A stretch of 64,000 bases of DNA, from NCBI RefSeq assembly GCF_900199405.1, contig NZ_LT963430.1, forward strand, positions 992,001 through 1,056,000, given 5' to 3'. The DNA is from Beduinella massiliensis. Its GTDB lineage: Bacteria > Bacillota > Clostridia > Christensenellales > Aristaeellaceae. This document shows, one piece after another, positions 24,766 to 32,870 of the stretch; the first letter of the stretch is position 1; each line of letters opens with the position of its first letter. The position numbers and the translations under genes are program-made. Under the pieces are notes generated by a model. It was not told where the DNA came from. It worked only from the letters and a program-made list of their open reading frames with translations, and ran no database searches.

Positions 24766-25435
24766 AGCCTTTACTTCCCTGCTTTCCCGATGGCCGGACG
24801 GCGAGCTCAGCCCCGGCGAGGAGCAGGCGATGCGCGAGCACGCCGCCAAGTGCCCCGCGTGCGCCAAAATGCTTCTCGCGATGGAGGAGATGCACCGGGA
24901 ATTTCAGGGGATGAACGACGAGATCGAGGTGCCCGCGGACTTTGCGGAGGGCTGGCGGCGGCAGGTGCGCGCCGATGCCTTCAGGCGAAAGCGGGGCCGC
25001 GCGCGCTCCCTCGTTCAGGGCGCGGCGGCAGCGGCGGCGGCGGTCATGGTGCTCCTTGGCGGAACGGCTCTGTGGCGCGCGGGGCGCCTGCCCATCGCCT
25101 ACCCCGCCGCCCCGGAGGGCGTGGAGCGGGTGCAGAGCCTGCCGGACGCGGGCGATCAGCCGAACGAGGCCGCCGCGCTGAAAGACGCGCCGGACGAGGA
25201 CGCCGTGCCCCAAATGCCGATGCTCTCGCGCATGGCGCCGGGCGACGCGGCGCAGGGCGCGCCCCTCCCCGAACCGGAGGAGGCACAGGCGGAGGGGGCG
25301 AGGCCGCGCGCGTTTGTGCAGGACCTCGCGGCCTTTGCGGGAATCGTCCTTCCCTGGGCGCTGGGCGCGCTTGCCTTTGCAGGACTTGCCGGGATGATCC
25401 TTCGCCTGATCAGGCGGAACAAGAGAAAGGAATGA
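24755..25435 (+). CDS. Anti-sigma factor with N-terminal zinc finger and membrane segments
   Basis: A 226-residue protein. GTG 24755 overlaps the sigma gene and follows GGGGGAAAAG. Near residue 30 is REHAAKCPAC, the HxxxCxxC zinc motif of anti-sigma factors that clamp ECF sigma. One membrane helix lies near residue 90 (AAAAAAVMVLLGGTAL) and another near 200 (IVLPWALGALAFAGLAGMIL), with an acidic linker between. A second TM in an anti-sigma factor suggests sensing at the membrane. The signal is unknown. Confidence 0.87.
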   Translation: MDCEAFTSLLSRWPDGELSPGEEQAMREHAAKCPACAKMLLAMEEMHREFQGMNDEIEVPADFAEGWRRQVRADAFRRKRGRARSLVQGAAAAAAAVMVLLGGTALWRAGRLPIAYPAAPEGVERVQSLPDAGDQPNEAAALKDAPDEDAVPQMPMLSRMAPGDAAQGAPLPEPEEAQAEGARPRAFVQDLAAFAGIVLPWALGALAFAGLAGMILRLIRRNKRKE

Positions 25436-25440
25436 CTTCA

Positions 25441-26265
25441 ATGAAAAAGCTGCTTTCGATGGTACTGGCCCTGTCCCTCATGCTCTTCGTCGCGCTGACG
25501 GCCTGCGCGGAGGACGCGACGCCCCCCGTTTCGCTGCCCGACCCGACGCCCGAGGCCACAAACCCCTGGGACGCCCTGCTGGCCGGTGCCAAGCAGAGCG
25601 TGGATGAGCTGACCGCGGCGACGGGCACGCTCAGCGTCACGGGCAGCGCGGCGGTCACGGCCGTACCCGACCGCGCGAGCATCTCCGTGGGCGTGAGCGA
25701 AACCGCGCAGGACGTCGCGGAGGCACAGCGCAGCGCGAACGCGAAGGTGAACGCGATCCTCGACGCCGTGAAGGCGCTGGGCGTCCAGGACAACAAGATC
25801 GTCACCAGCAACTACTCGATCTACCCCCAGTCGGAGTATTCCTCCCTCAGCGGCAAGTCCACGCTCGTGGGCTATCAGGTGTCCAACACCGTCACCATCG
25901 CGCTGGAAGACTTCTCCCTGCTGGAGAGCGTGATCGACGCGGCGGTGAAGGCCGGCGCGAACGAGATGTATGGCATCAACTTCGACGTGAGCAATCGCAG
26001 CGAGCTGTACCGCGAGGCGCTGAAGAAGGCCGTCGAGGCCGCGAAGGAAAAGGCGGCGCTGCTCGCGGACGCCTCCGGCCTGCGGCTGGACGTCATCCGC
26101 GAGGTGAACGAGGTCGGCGGCATCGGCATGAGCTCGGGACGCGGCTACATGAACGCCATGGACATGGTGACCGAGGCGGCGGCGGACGCGGGCACGAGCA
26201 TTCAGGGCGGCGAGCTGACCGTCAGCGCCCAGGTGGAGATCGTCTATCAGGTGAAGAATCCGTAA
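25441..26265 (+). CDS. SIMPL-domain (DUF541) exported protein
   Basis: A 274-residue protein with a signal peptide ending in LTAC, a plausible lipobox (Cys21). A SIMPL/DUF541 domain follows from about residue 62 (LSVTGSAAVTAVPDRASISV), with VKALGVQDNKIVTSNYSIYP and EKAALLADASGLRL as usual conserved blocks. Family members are periplasmic or surface oligomers linked to envelope stress. AAAGGA precedes the ATG, 5 bases after the anti-sigma stop, so it is probably an output or accessory gene of the sigma operon. Confidence 0.88.
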   Translation: MKKLLSMVLALSLMLFVALTACAEDATPPVSLPDPTPEATNPWDALLAGAKQSVDELTAATGTLSVTGSAAVTAVPDRASISVGVSETAQDVAEAQRSANAKVNAILDAVKALGVQDNKIVTSNYSIYPQSEYSSLSGKSTLVGYQVSNTVTIALEDFSLLESVIDAAVKAGANEMYGINFDVSNRSELYREALKKAVEAAKEKAALLADASGLRLDVIREVNEVGGIGMSSGRGYMNAMDMVTEAAADAGTSIQGGELTVSAQVEIVYQVKNP

Positions 26266-26284
26266 GGCTTAACCCTACCTCCAC

Positions 26285-26631
26285 AGCCTCCCCTGCCATT
26301 GGCAGGGGAGGCTGGCCATCGACAAAGTCTATGGCCTCGTGCAAAATGAATGCTCATTTTGCACGAATGTCACGGGTGATGTTTTCCTCCGCAAATGCTG
26401 GGCATTGACGTGCAGCGAGCGAAGCGAGTAGGGCCGAGGACAGCGCGGAGCGCTCCGCAGGACCGTACCCTGCGCCCTTTGGGCGCAGGGCGTCAACGGA
26501 AAACGCCCCGCCCGACCGGCAAAGCCGGTCGATACGATTTCATATGAAGGGGAAGTTTCCCCTTCATGCATCCTCTCTGACATTCCGCTACTTTGTTGAT
26601 GCGCTGCCTCCCCTGCCATTGGCAGGGGAGG
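26285..26631. repeat. Modular palindromic repeat element flanked by duplicated terminator stems
   Basis: A 26-base hairpin sequence CCTCCCCTGCC-ATT-GGCAGGGGAGG (with a leading G) occurs at 26286-26311 and again at 26606-26631; the right copy carries a TCTTTT tail. Between them lie, in order: palindrome GGCCATCGAC...ATGGCC (26314-26336), GTGCAAAATGAA...TTCATTTTGCAC-type hairpin (26339-26364), a unique ~35-base block, a ~95-base insert absent from the other copy, GACCGGCAAAGCCGGTC (26514-26530), GAAGGGGAAGTTTCCCCTTC (26547-26566), and ACTTTGTTGAT as a terminal inverted repeat. The same module order recurs, inverted, at 56.2 kb. Confidence 0.85.
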
Positions 26632-26651
26632 TCTTTTGACGTTCCCGCCCT

Positions 26652-27407
26652 TTACGCCGCCTGAATCCGCGAGAGCATCTCCTCGCAGAAGGCGGCGCTT
26701 TCCTTTTCCTCGGGCGCATTCAGGGGCGCGCCCGCGTACCACGAGAGCGCGGGGCGCACGACGCCCTGCCAGCGCGGCAGGGCGTCAAGCGCCCATCGCC
26801 CGCCCGCCTGCTTGGACAGGACGTCCCCCGTCTGAAGGTATGCCAGCGCGCGGCAGAGGTTGAGCACGACGTAGGCGTAATTCTCCCGCACGTCCTCGCG
26901 GGCGCTTCCGACGTCCAGCAGGACGCTGTCCAGATAGTCCGCGCGGGGCACGGGCGAAAAGACCTCCGCGATGGGCGCGCCGCAAAGCACGAGGCCCGCC
27001 GCGCGGAGCACGGTGAAGTGCGCCGCGAGATCCCTGTCCGTCCGGCCCTCCGTGTCGCAGAGCGCGAGCGGGTCCGCCCGCCAGCGGCCGATCCAGTCGT
27101 TTGAAAAGTGCAGCTCGTAGGGCGTGGGGTAGACGAAGGGGCGGCAGGCGCATTCGAGCACGACGCTCATCTCCAGCCCCTTCGGCGGGGAATCCGGCAG
27201 CAGCGCAACGAGCGCGTCCAGCAGGCGCAGCTTGGTTTCGGCCGCCAGCGGCCGCCGGACGACGGCGATGAAGTCCACGTCGCTGCGCGCCCATTCAAAG
27301 CAGCCGAAGGCGAGCGAGCCGTGCACGTAGAGCCCGACGAGGTTTTCGCCGAGCGCGTCGGTGTACAGGCTTTTCAAGGAATCGAGCAGATACGTGATGC
27401 GCTGCAT
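26652..27407 (-). CDS. Nucleotidyltransferase, aminoglycoside adenylyltransferase-like (DUF4111)
   Basis: A 251-residue protein of the ANT(9)/AadA-like group. The nucleotidyltransferase signature is GLYVHGSLAFGCFEWARSDVDF (GS...SDVDF carries the metal aspartates) near residues 25-45, and the C-terminal ~120 residues match the DUF4111 helical domain (REDVRENYAYVVLNLCRALAYL, KQAGGRWALDALP). AGGAGG precedes the ATG by 7 bases. Aminoglycoside modification is possible but unproved; many homologues have no known substrate. It sits downstream of the modular repeat, convergent with the sigma operon. Confidence 0.85.
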   Translation of the reverse strand: MQRITYLLDSLKSLYTDALGENLVGLYVHGSLAFGCFEWARSDVDFIAVVRRPLAAETKLRLLDALVALLPDSPPKGLEMSVVLECACRPFVYPTPYELHFSNDWIGRWRADPLALCDTEGRTDRDLAAHFTVLRAAGLVLCGAPIAEVFSPVPRADYLDSVLLDVGSAREDVRENYAYVVLNLCRALAYLQTGDVLSKQAGGRWALDALPRWQGVVRPALSWYAGAPLNAPEEKESAAFCEEMLSRIQAA

Positions 27408-27610
27408 GGGGCCTCCTGTTATACACGGGGATTTTTGGTTTAAAGGATGGAGTAAAATTCTTTTAACGGCCCCTGTTCTCCTTTATGCGTTTCAAGATAA
27501 ATTTTTATGTTTATAAGGTTTAAGGTTAGAAACAGGGTTTCAGGTGATTGGCTTACCTGTCCTTAGCGTTTACTATAACAATGACATAAACGCGAAAGAG
27601 GGATACAGGA

Positions 27611-27910
27611 ATGGGAAAGATATTAGAGGCGCTCGCAAACGATCAGCTTGTGTTCGCGACAAAATACTTTGAGGATGGAACGAATTGCGATCAGGCTGTT
27701 AAACGTTGGATAGAAGCGGACCGCTCGCTCCGCGCAATGCTGAATGCGGAGGGGAGCAAACACCTCGACGATCTCAATGGTGCGCGAAATCAGCTTAGCA
27801 GCCTGTCCAGTACGGACTCTTTTTGTATCGGCTTTCGGTTGGGCGCGCTGATGCTCGTCGAGGTCTTTACAGAACGGGACGGGTTGATCGGAAAAGCGGA
27901 AAGTGAATGA
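27611..27910 (+). CDS. DUF6809-like small protein
   Basis: A 99-residue cytosolic protein. It resembles Firmicute DUF6809 proteins, with MGKILEALANDQL at the start and SFCIGFRLGALMLVEVFTER near the end, where the family has a conserved GFRLGxxMxxE block. Function unknown for the family. GAGGG lies before the ATG. It stands alone in an AT-richer patch followed by a series of palindromes. Confidence 0.62.
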   Translation: MGKILEALANDQLVFATKYFEDGTNCDQAVKRWIEADRSLRAMLNAEGSKHLDDLNGARNQLSSLSSTDSFCIGFRLGALMLVEVFTERDGLIGKAESE

Positions 27911-28063
27911 GCGGAAGAAGTGGAAAGCAGCCGAGACGTGCTTTAAGGAAAGCATGTCCTGACTGCTTGTGAAAATTAGGAAGGGGGTACGGGGGGTTCG
28001 TTTCCGCGTTGCGGACTTTTATTATTAACCGTTGCCGTGTGGGTATGAGGAACAGGGTACGGA

Positions 28064-28089
28064 GGTTCTTTTCTCTGCTGAAAAGAACC
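28064..28089. repeat. Hairpin GGTTCTTTTC/GAAAAGAACC
   Basis: A perfect 10-bp stem with 6-base loop, 9 bases before the large hairpin at 28.1 kb; it looks like part of the same composite element. Confidence 0.7.
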
Positions 28090-28097
28090 AAAAGAGG

Positions 28098-28279
28098 CCG
28101 CGCGGCGCGCGAAATCGGGCCCTTGCCGCTAAAGCGGGGACGTCGGGCGGTGCGCTAAAACTACGGGATGCCCTGAATGACCGCTACGCGGTCGGCATCC
28201 CTCCGTGAACGCGCACTGATCGTCCGCCGTCCCTCGCGGCGTATCATCGGCAAGGGTCCGATTTCGCTAAATGCCGCGG
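28098..28279. repeat. ~180-base imperfect giant hairpin (MITE-like or structured RNA)
   Basis: The outer arms GAAATCGGGCCCTTGCCG (28111-28128) and CGGCAAGGGTCCGATTTC (28248-28265) pair over 18 bp with one G-T. Inward the arms continue with GCGGGGAC/GTCCCTCGC, GGCGG/CCGCC, TGCGC/GCGCA, GGGATGCC/GGCATCCC and apex GACCGC-TAC-GCGGTC, separated by defined internal loops. CCGCG at each outer edge extends pairing. No protein is encoded. As RNA the plus strand is favoured because its one wobble is G-U. Confidence 0.8.
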
Positions 28280-28313
28280 TATAGAGGGCCCCTTCGCCCC
28301 TCATAGGACACTT

Positions 28314-28450
28314 CCCCCGTGCGCGGGGGCCCATGGGGGCGGCTCCACGCCAGGGGGCCGTGAGGCCCCCGAGAGTGGCCGTTTCAAGGAGGTTAGGGGA
28401 GTCCAGAGGGGTCTAAGGGGGGAAATCGGAATCCCCCCTGACCCCTCTGG
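28314..28450. repeat. Three further inverted repeats downstream of the ABC exporter
   Basis: CCCCCG/CGGGGG (28314-28329), GGGGGCC-GTGA-GGCCCCC (28353-28370) and a composite CCAGAGGGGTC...GGGGGG/CCCCCC...GACCCCTCTGG (28403-28450). The last could act as the exporter operon's terminator. 28451-28547 shows nothing else that I can support. Confidence 0.65.
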
Positions 28451-28547
28451 GCCCAGCGCAGCGCGTAACCTGTTTCTTATACGCACAAAGAATGATAATA
28501 TCTGGATCGAAAGAGAATCTATGGTAACCCATTCCCTAACCGCCCGC

Positions 28548-30452
28548 TCAGTCGAGCTCGAACTTGCCGGTGTAGAGCTGGTAGTAGCGGCCTTTTTTGG
28601 CGATCAGCTCGTCATGCGTGCCGCGCTCGATGATGCGGCCCTGGTCGAGCACCATGATCGCGTCGGAATTGCGCACGGTGGAAAGCCGGTGCGCGATGAC
28701 GAAGACCGTGCGGCCCTTCATCAGACGGTCCATGCCCTCCTGCACGATGCGCTCGGTGCGCGTGTCGATGGAGCTGGTCGCCTCGTCCAGAATGAGCACG
28801 GGCGGGTCGGCGACCGCGGCCCGGGCGATGGCGAGGAGCTGGCGCTGGCCCTGCGAGAGGTTTGCGCCGTCGCCGGTGAGCAGGGTGTTGTACCCCTCCG
28901 GCAGGTGCTCGATGAAGAAGGAGGCGCCCGCCAGCTCCGCCGCCGCGCGGACCTCCTCGTCCGTGGCGTCCAGCTTGCCGTAGCGGATGTTGTCCGCGAC
29001 CGTGCCGGTGAAAAGGTGCGTGTCCTGAAGGACGATGCCCAGCGAGCGGCGCAGGTCCGGCTTTTTGATCTTTTCGATGTTGATGCCGTCGTAGCGGATC
29101 TTGCCGTCCTGAATGTCGTAAAAGCGGTTCAGCAGGTTGGTGATCGTGGTCTTGCCCGCGCCCGTCGCGCCGACGAAGGCGATCTTCTGGCCGGGCCGCG
29201 CGTAGAGCCGGATGTCGTGCAGCACGATCTTGTCCGGCGTGTAACCGAAATCCACGCCGTCCAGCACCACGTCGCCGCGCTGCTCCACGTAGGTCACCGT
29301 GCCGTCCGCCTTGTGGTAGTGCTTCCAGGCCCATAGGCCCGTGCGCCGGTCTGCTTCGTGCAGCGAGCCGTCCGCGTCCTTGGTGGCGTTGATGAGCTCG
29401 ACGTAGCCCTCGTCCGTCTCGGAGGGTTCGTCCATCACGCGGAAGATGCGGTCCGCGCCCGCCAGCGCCATCACCACGGAGTTGATCTGCTGGGAAATCT
29501 GCGAGATTGGCTGCACAAAGCTGCGGTTGAATTGCAGGAACGCGGCCAGACCGCCCAGCGTAAAGCCGCCTACGCCGAAAATGGCGAGCACCGAGCCGAG
29601 CATGGCGGTGACGACGTAGCTGATGTGGCCGAGGTTGTTGTTGATCGGGCCGAGGATGTTCGCGTAGCGGTTGGCGTTGTCCGCGCTTTCAAAGAGGGCG
29701 TCGTTGAGCTGATTGAACTGCTCGATGCTCGCGTCCTCGTGGCAGAAGACCTTGACGACCTTCTGACCTTCCATCATCTCCTCGATGTAGCCGTTGACCG
29801 CGCCGAGGTTCTTCTGCTGATCGACGAAGTAGCGGCCGGATTTGCCCGTGACGAAGCCCGTCACGCGGATCATGATCGCCACCATCACCAGCATCACGAT
29901 CGTCAGCGGGATGTTCAGCGCGATCATCGAAATGAAAACGCTCACCACCGTGATGACGGAGGAGACGAGCTGCGGCAGGCTCTGGCTGATCATCTGGCGC
30001 AGGGTGTCGATGTCGTTGGTGTAGATGGACATGATGTCGCCGTGGGAATGCGTGTCGAAGTAGCGGATGGGCAGGCTCTCCATGTGGCGGAACAGGTCCT
30101 CGCGGATGTTGCGCATGGTGCCCTGCGTGACGCTGACCATGATGCGGTTATAGCCGTAGGTCGAAAGCGCGCCCAGGTAGTAGATGCAGGCCATGAGGAG
30201 CAGCGCGCGCAGCAGCGGCGCAAAGTTTGGCGTGGCCTGCGACAGGAACGGGGTGATATAGCTGTCGATCAGCGTCTTGAGGAAGAGGTTGCCCGCCACG
30301 TTCGCCAGCGAGCCCGCGGCGATCAGCAGCAGCACCAGGAAGCATTGCAGCTTGTAATGCGCAAAGAGGATGGAGAACAGGCGCTTCAGGATGCGGCCCG
30401 GGTTTTCTACCTTCGGACGCGGCCCGCGCGGGCCCTTGCGAGGTCCCATCAT
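28548..30452 (-). CDS. ABC exporter half-transporter, canonical nucleotide-binding site
   Basis: A 634-residue membrane-ATPase fusion: six TM helices in residues ~30-330 (ABC_membrane), then the ATPase with GATGAGKTTITNLLNRFYD (Walker A near 427), LSQGQRQLLAIARA, and VLILDEATSSIDTRTE with the catalytic Glu. An insertion of ~40 residues (ATKDADGSLHEADRRTG and following) precedes the ATPase, unusual in length. It starts MMGPRKGPRG at an ATGATG that overlaps the upstream gene's stop (ATGA). With that gene it forms a heterodimeric multidrug-type exporter under the adjoining MarR regulator. Confidence 0.92.
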   Translation of the reverse strand: MMGPRKGPRGPRPKVENPGRILKRLFSILFAHYKLQCFLVLLLIAAGSLANVAGNLFLKTLIDSYITPFLSQATPNFAPLLRALLLMACIYYLGALSTYGYNRIMVSVTQGTMRNIREDLFRHMESLPIRYFDTHSHGDIMSIYTNDIDTLRQMISQSLPQLVSSVITVVSVFISMIALNIPLTIVMLVMVAIMIRVTGFVTGKSGRYFVDQQKNLGAVNGYIEEMMEGQKVVKVFCHEDASIEQFNQLNDALFESADNANRYANILGPINNNLGHISYVVTAMLGSVLAIFGVGGFTLGGLAAFLQFNRSFVQPISQISQQINSVVMALAGADRIFRVMDEPSETDEGYVELINATKDADGSLHEADRRTGLWAWKHYHKADGTVTYVEQRGDVVLDGVDFGYTPDKIVLHDIRLYARPGQKIAFVGATGAGKTTITNLLNRFYDIQDGKIRYDGINIEKIKKPDLRRSLGIVLQDTHLFTGTVADNIRYGKLDATDEEVRAAAELAGASFFIEHLPEGYNTLLTGDGANLSQGQRQLLAIARAAVADPPVLILDEATSSIDTRTERIVQEGMDRLMKGRTVFVIAHRLSTVRNSDAIMVLDQGRIIERGTHDELIAKKGRYYQLYTGKFELD

Positions 30453-32215
30453 TGCAGATCGCCCCCTTCCTTCGCTTCGCTGCCGGCTGCGCCCGCCTCG
30501 ATGCCCTTCATCTGCGATTCGTAGACGTCGCGGTAAATCTCGCTCGTGCGCATGAGCTCCTCGTGCGAGCCCATGTCCTCGATGCGTCCGTCGTTCAGCA
30601 CGAGAATCTGATCGGCGTCCATCACGGAGGCGATGCGCTGGGCGATGATGATCTTCGTCGTGCCCGGCAGCTCCGTGCGCAGCGCCTCGCGGATGAGGCT
30701 GTCGGTGCGCGTGTCCACGGCGCTGGTGGAGTCGTCCAGTATGAGAATTTTGGGCTTCATCAGCAGCGCGCGGGCGATGCACAGGCGCTGCTTCTGTCCG
30801 CCGGAGACGTTCGTGCCGCCCTGCTCGATGTGGGTGTCGTACTTGTCCGGGAAGGTCTGGATGAACTCGTCCGCCTGCGCGAGGCGGCAGACCCGCTCGA
30901 TCTCCTCGTCGGAGGCATCCTTGTCGCCCCAGCGCAGGTTATCCCGGATTGTGCCGGAAAAGAGCACGTTCTTTTGCAGCACCATCGCCACCTCTGCGCG
31001 CAGCGTTTCGATGTCGTACCTTCGCACGTCCAGCCCGCCGACGCGGACGCTGCCTGCGCTTACGTCGTAGAGCCGGGGGATGAGCTGCACCAGCGTGGAC
31101 TTCGCGCTGCCCGTGCCGCCCAGGATGCCCACCGTCTGGCCGGAGCGTATGGAAAACGAGAGGTCGTCAAAGATCGGCTTGCCCTCCTGCTTGTAGGAAA
31201 AGCGGACGTGGTCGAAGTCGATGGAACCGTCCTTTACCTCAAGGACCGGTTCCTGCGGGTTCGTGAGGTTGGAACGTTCTGTCAGCACCTCCGCCACGCG
31301 GTCGCCGGAGGCGCGGGACATCGCCAGCATGACGAAGATCATCGAGACCATCATCAGGCTCATCAGGATGTTCATCGTGTAGGTGAAAAGGCTCATCAGC
31401 TCGCCCGTGGTGAGCGTGCCGCCGACGATCATGTGCGCGCCCAGCCAGGAGATGAGCAGGATGCAGGTATAGACCGTGAACTGCATCAGCGGGCTGTTGA
31501 GCACCAGCAGCTTCTCCGCGCCGACCGACAGGTCGTACACGTCGCCGCAGGCGCGGTCGAATTTCCTGTTTTCGTGATCCTCGCGCACGTAGGCCTTCAC
31601 CACGCGGATGGCGCTGACGTTCTCCTGCACGCTGGCGTTGAGCGCGTCGTACTTCTTGAACATCTGACGGAAGAGCGAGTGCGAGCGCCCGATGATGAAG
31701 TACAGGCAGACCGCCAGAAAGGCGATGGCCACCACGAAGATCATCGAAAGGCGCGGGCTGATGCGAACGCACATCACGAAGGCGAGGATCATCGTGATCG
31801 GCGCGCGAAAGCACATGCGCAGGATCATCTGGTAGGAATTTTGCAGGTTCGTCACGTCCGTCGTCATGCGGGTGACGAGGCCCGCGGTCGAATACTTGTC
31901 GATGTTCTGAAAGGAAAAGGACTGGATGTTTTCAAACATGCCCTTGCGCAGGTTTCGCGCAAAGCCCGAGCTCGCCTTGGCGGCGTAGCGCCCCGCGAGC
32001 ACGCCGAACACGAGCGACAGCACGGCCATCACGACCATGATGCCGCCCACGATGCACACGTAGCGCACGTTCCCCGTGCTTACGCCGTTGTCGATCAGCA
32101 GCGCCATCAGCGTTGGGATCAGAATTTCCATGAGCACCTCGAGCACCATGAAAACCGGCGTCACAAGGGAGGCTTTCTTGTATTCCTTGACTTGTGCCAT
32201 CAGCGTCTTGACCAT
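30449..32215 (-). CDS. ABC exporter half-transporter with degenerate ATP site
   Basis: A 588-residue six-TM plus ATPase protein. Walker A is GGTGSAKSTL, signature VSGGQKQRLCIARAL, but Walker B ends ILDDSTSAVD, with Asp where the catalytic Glu normally sits. This pattern is the degenerate half of heterodimers such as YheI/YheH and LmrCD. AGGAGGG lies before the ATG. A TAGCATGCTA palindrome (32238-32247) lies 23 bases upstream, probably a second MarR site. It is co-transcribed with the MarR gene and the partner half. Confidence 0.92.
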   Translation of the reverse strand: MVKTLMAQVKEYKKASLVTPVFMVLEVLMEILIPTLMALLIDNGVSTGNVRYVCIVGGIMVVMAVLSLVFGVLAGRYAAKASSGFARNLRKGMFENIQSFSFQNIDKYSTAGLVTRMTTDVTNLQNSYQMILRMCFRAPITMILAFVMCVRISPRLSMIFVVAIAFLAVCLYFIIGRSHSLFRQMFKKYDALNASVQENVSAIRVVKAYVREDHENRKFDRACGDVYDLSVGAEKLLVLNSPLMQFTVYTCILLISWLGAHMIVGGTLTTGELMSLFTYTMNILMSLMMVSMIFVMLAMSRASGDRVAEVLTERSNLTNPQEPVLEVKDGSIDFDHVRFSYKQEGKPIFDDLSFSIRSGQTVGILGGTGSAKSTLVQLIPRLYDVSAGSVRVGGLDVRRYDIETLRAEVAMVLQKNVLFSGTIRDNLRWGDKDASDEEIERVCRLAQADEFIQTFPDKYDTHIEQGGTNVSGGQKQRLCIARALLMKPKILILDDSTSAVDTRTDSLIREALRTELPGTTKIIIAQRIASVMDADQILVLNDGRIEDMGSHEELMRTSEIYRDVYESQMKGIEAGAAGSEAKEGGDLQ

Positions 32216-32237
32216 AGAACCCTCCTAAAAAAATACG

Positions 32238-32247
32238 TAGCATGCTA
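32238..32247 (-). promoter_or_regulatory. MarR-type operator palindrome before the ABC genes
   Basis: Perfect palindrome TAGCATGCTA, with TTAGC..GCTAA half-sites like those in the regulator's own promoter. Confidence 0.55.
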
Positions 32248-32264
32248 ATCATTTGAAGAAAAAA

Positions 32265-32696
32265 TTACTCCGCCTGCATGTTATGCAGCAGGATGGTGAG
32301 CAGGTGACGAAGCGTCTCCCGGTCGGCCCCGTCCAGCCCGCGCAGCAGGATTTCTTCCTGCTCCTCGATGAAGCGCAGCACCTGCTCGTGGTGTGCATGG
32401 CTCTTTTCCGTGAGGTGCAGCTCCTTGTAGCGCTTGTCGGTGGGGCTGGGCACGCAGCGCACGAAGTCCTTTTCCTCCAGGCGTTTGACGAGCCCCGTCA
32501 CCGTCGGGCGTTTGAGGTGCAGCTCGCGCTCCAGATGGATGGGATAGACGGGTTCGTCCGCATGCCGATGCAGATAGCCCAGCACGTCGCACTGGGCCTT
32601 CGTCAGGCCGACTTCCTCCATGTTGTGGTTCAGCCTGCGCGCGAACGCGTGGTGCAGAATTTTAATCATCAGGCTGATGTGGGGGTATTGTTCCAT
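32265..32696 (-). CDS. MarR family repressor of the ABC exporter
   Basis: A 143-residue MarR protein; ATG 32696 has GGAGAGG 7 bases upstream, whereas the frame upstream is chance. The winged helix covers KAQCDVLGYLHRHADEPVYP and LKRPTVTGLVKRLEEKDFVR, wing SPTDKRYKELHLTE. It heads the exporter operon, and its promoter carries a palindromic half-site pair, so autorepression and induction by exporter substrates are likely (inference from the family). Confidence 0.92.
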   Translation of the reverse strand: MEQYPHISLMIKILHHAFARRLNHNMEEVGLTKAQCDVLGYLHRHADEPVYPIHLERELHLKRPTVTGLVKRLEEKDFVRCVPSPTDKRYKELHLTEKSHAHHEQVLRFIEEQEEILLRGLDGADRETLRHLLTILLHNMQAE

Positions 32697-32722
32697 CGGG
32701 ACCTCTCCTTGTCGTGCAATTT

Positions 32723-32751
32723 TAATTAGCACGCTAACTAATTTAGCACAA
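32723..32751 (-). promoter_or_regulatory. Promoter with embedded operator, MarR-ABC operon
   Basis: Minus strand TTGTGC (32746-32751), 17-base spacer, TAATTA (32723-32728). TTAGC-AC-GCTAA dyad (32726-32737) overlaps the spacer and -10. Confidence 0.65.
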
Positions 32752-32827
32752 TCCATTCGGCGCGTCAAGGGGCGGGCAAAAAGTACACAAAGAGTTCACA
32801 ATCCGAAGGATAAACCGAAACGTCCAT

Positions 32828-32865
32828 GAAAAAGGCTGCAAGGCACGAGCGGCCTTGCAGCTTTT
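32828..32865. terminator. Bidirectional terminator
   Basis: Stem GCTGCAAGGC/GCCTTGCAGC (32835-32861) with AAAAA on the left and TTTT on the right; serves the DUF3892 gene on the minus strand. Confidence 0.85.
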
Positions 32866-32870
32866 ACGGG

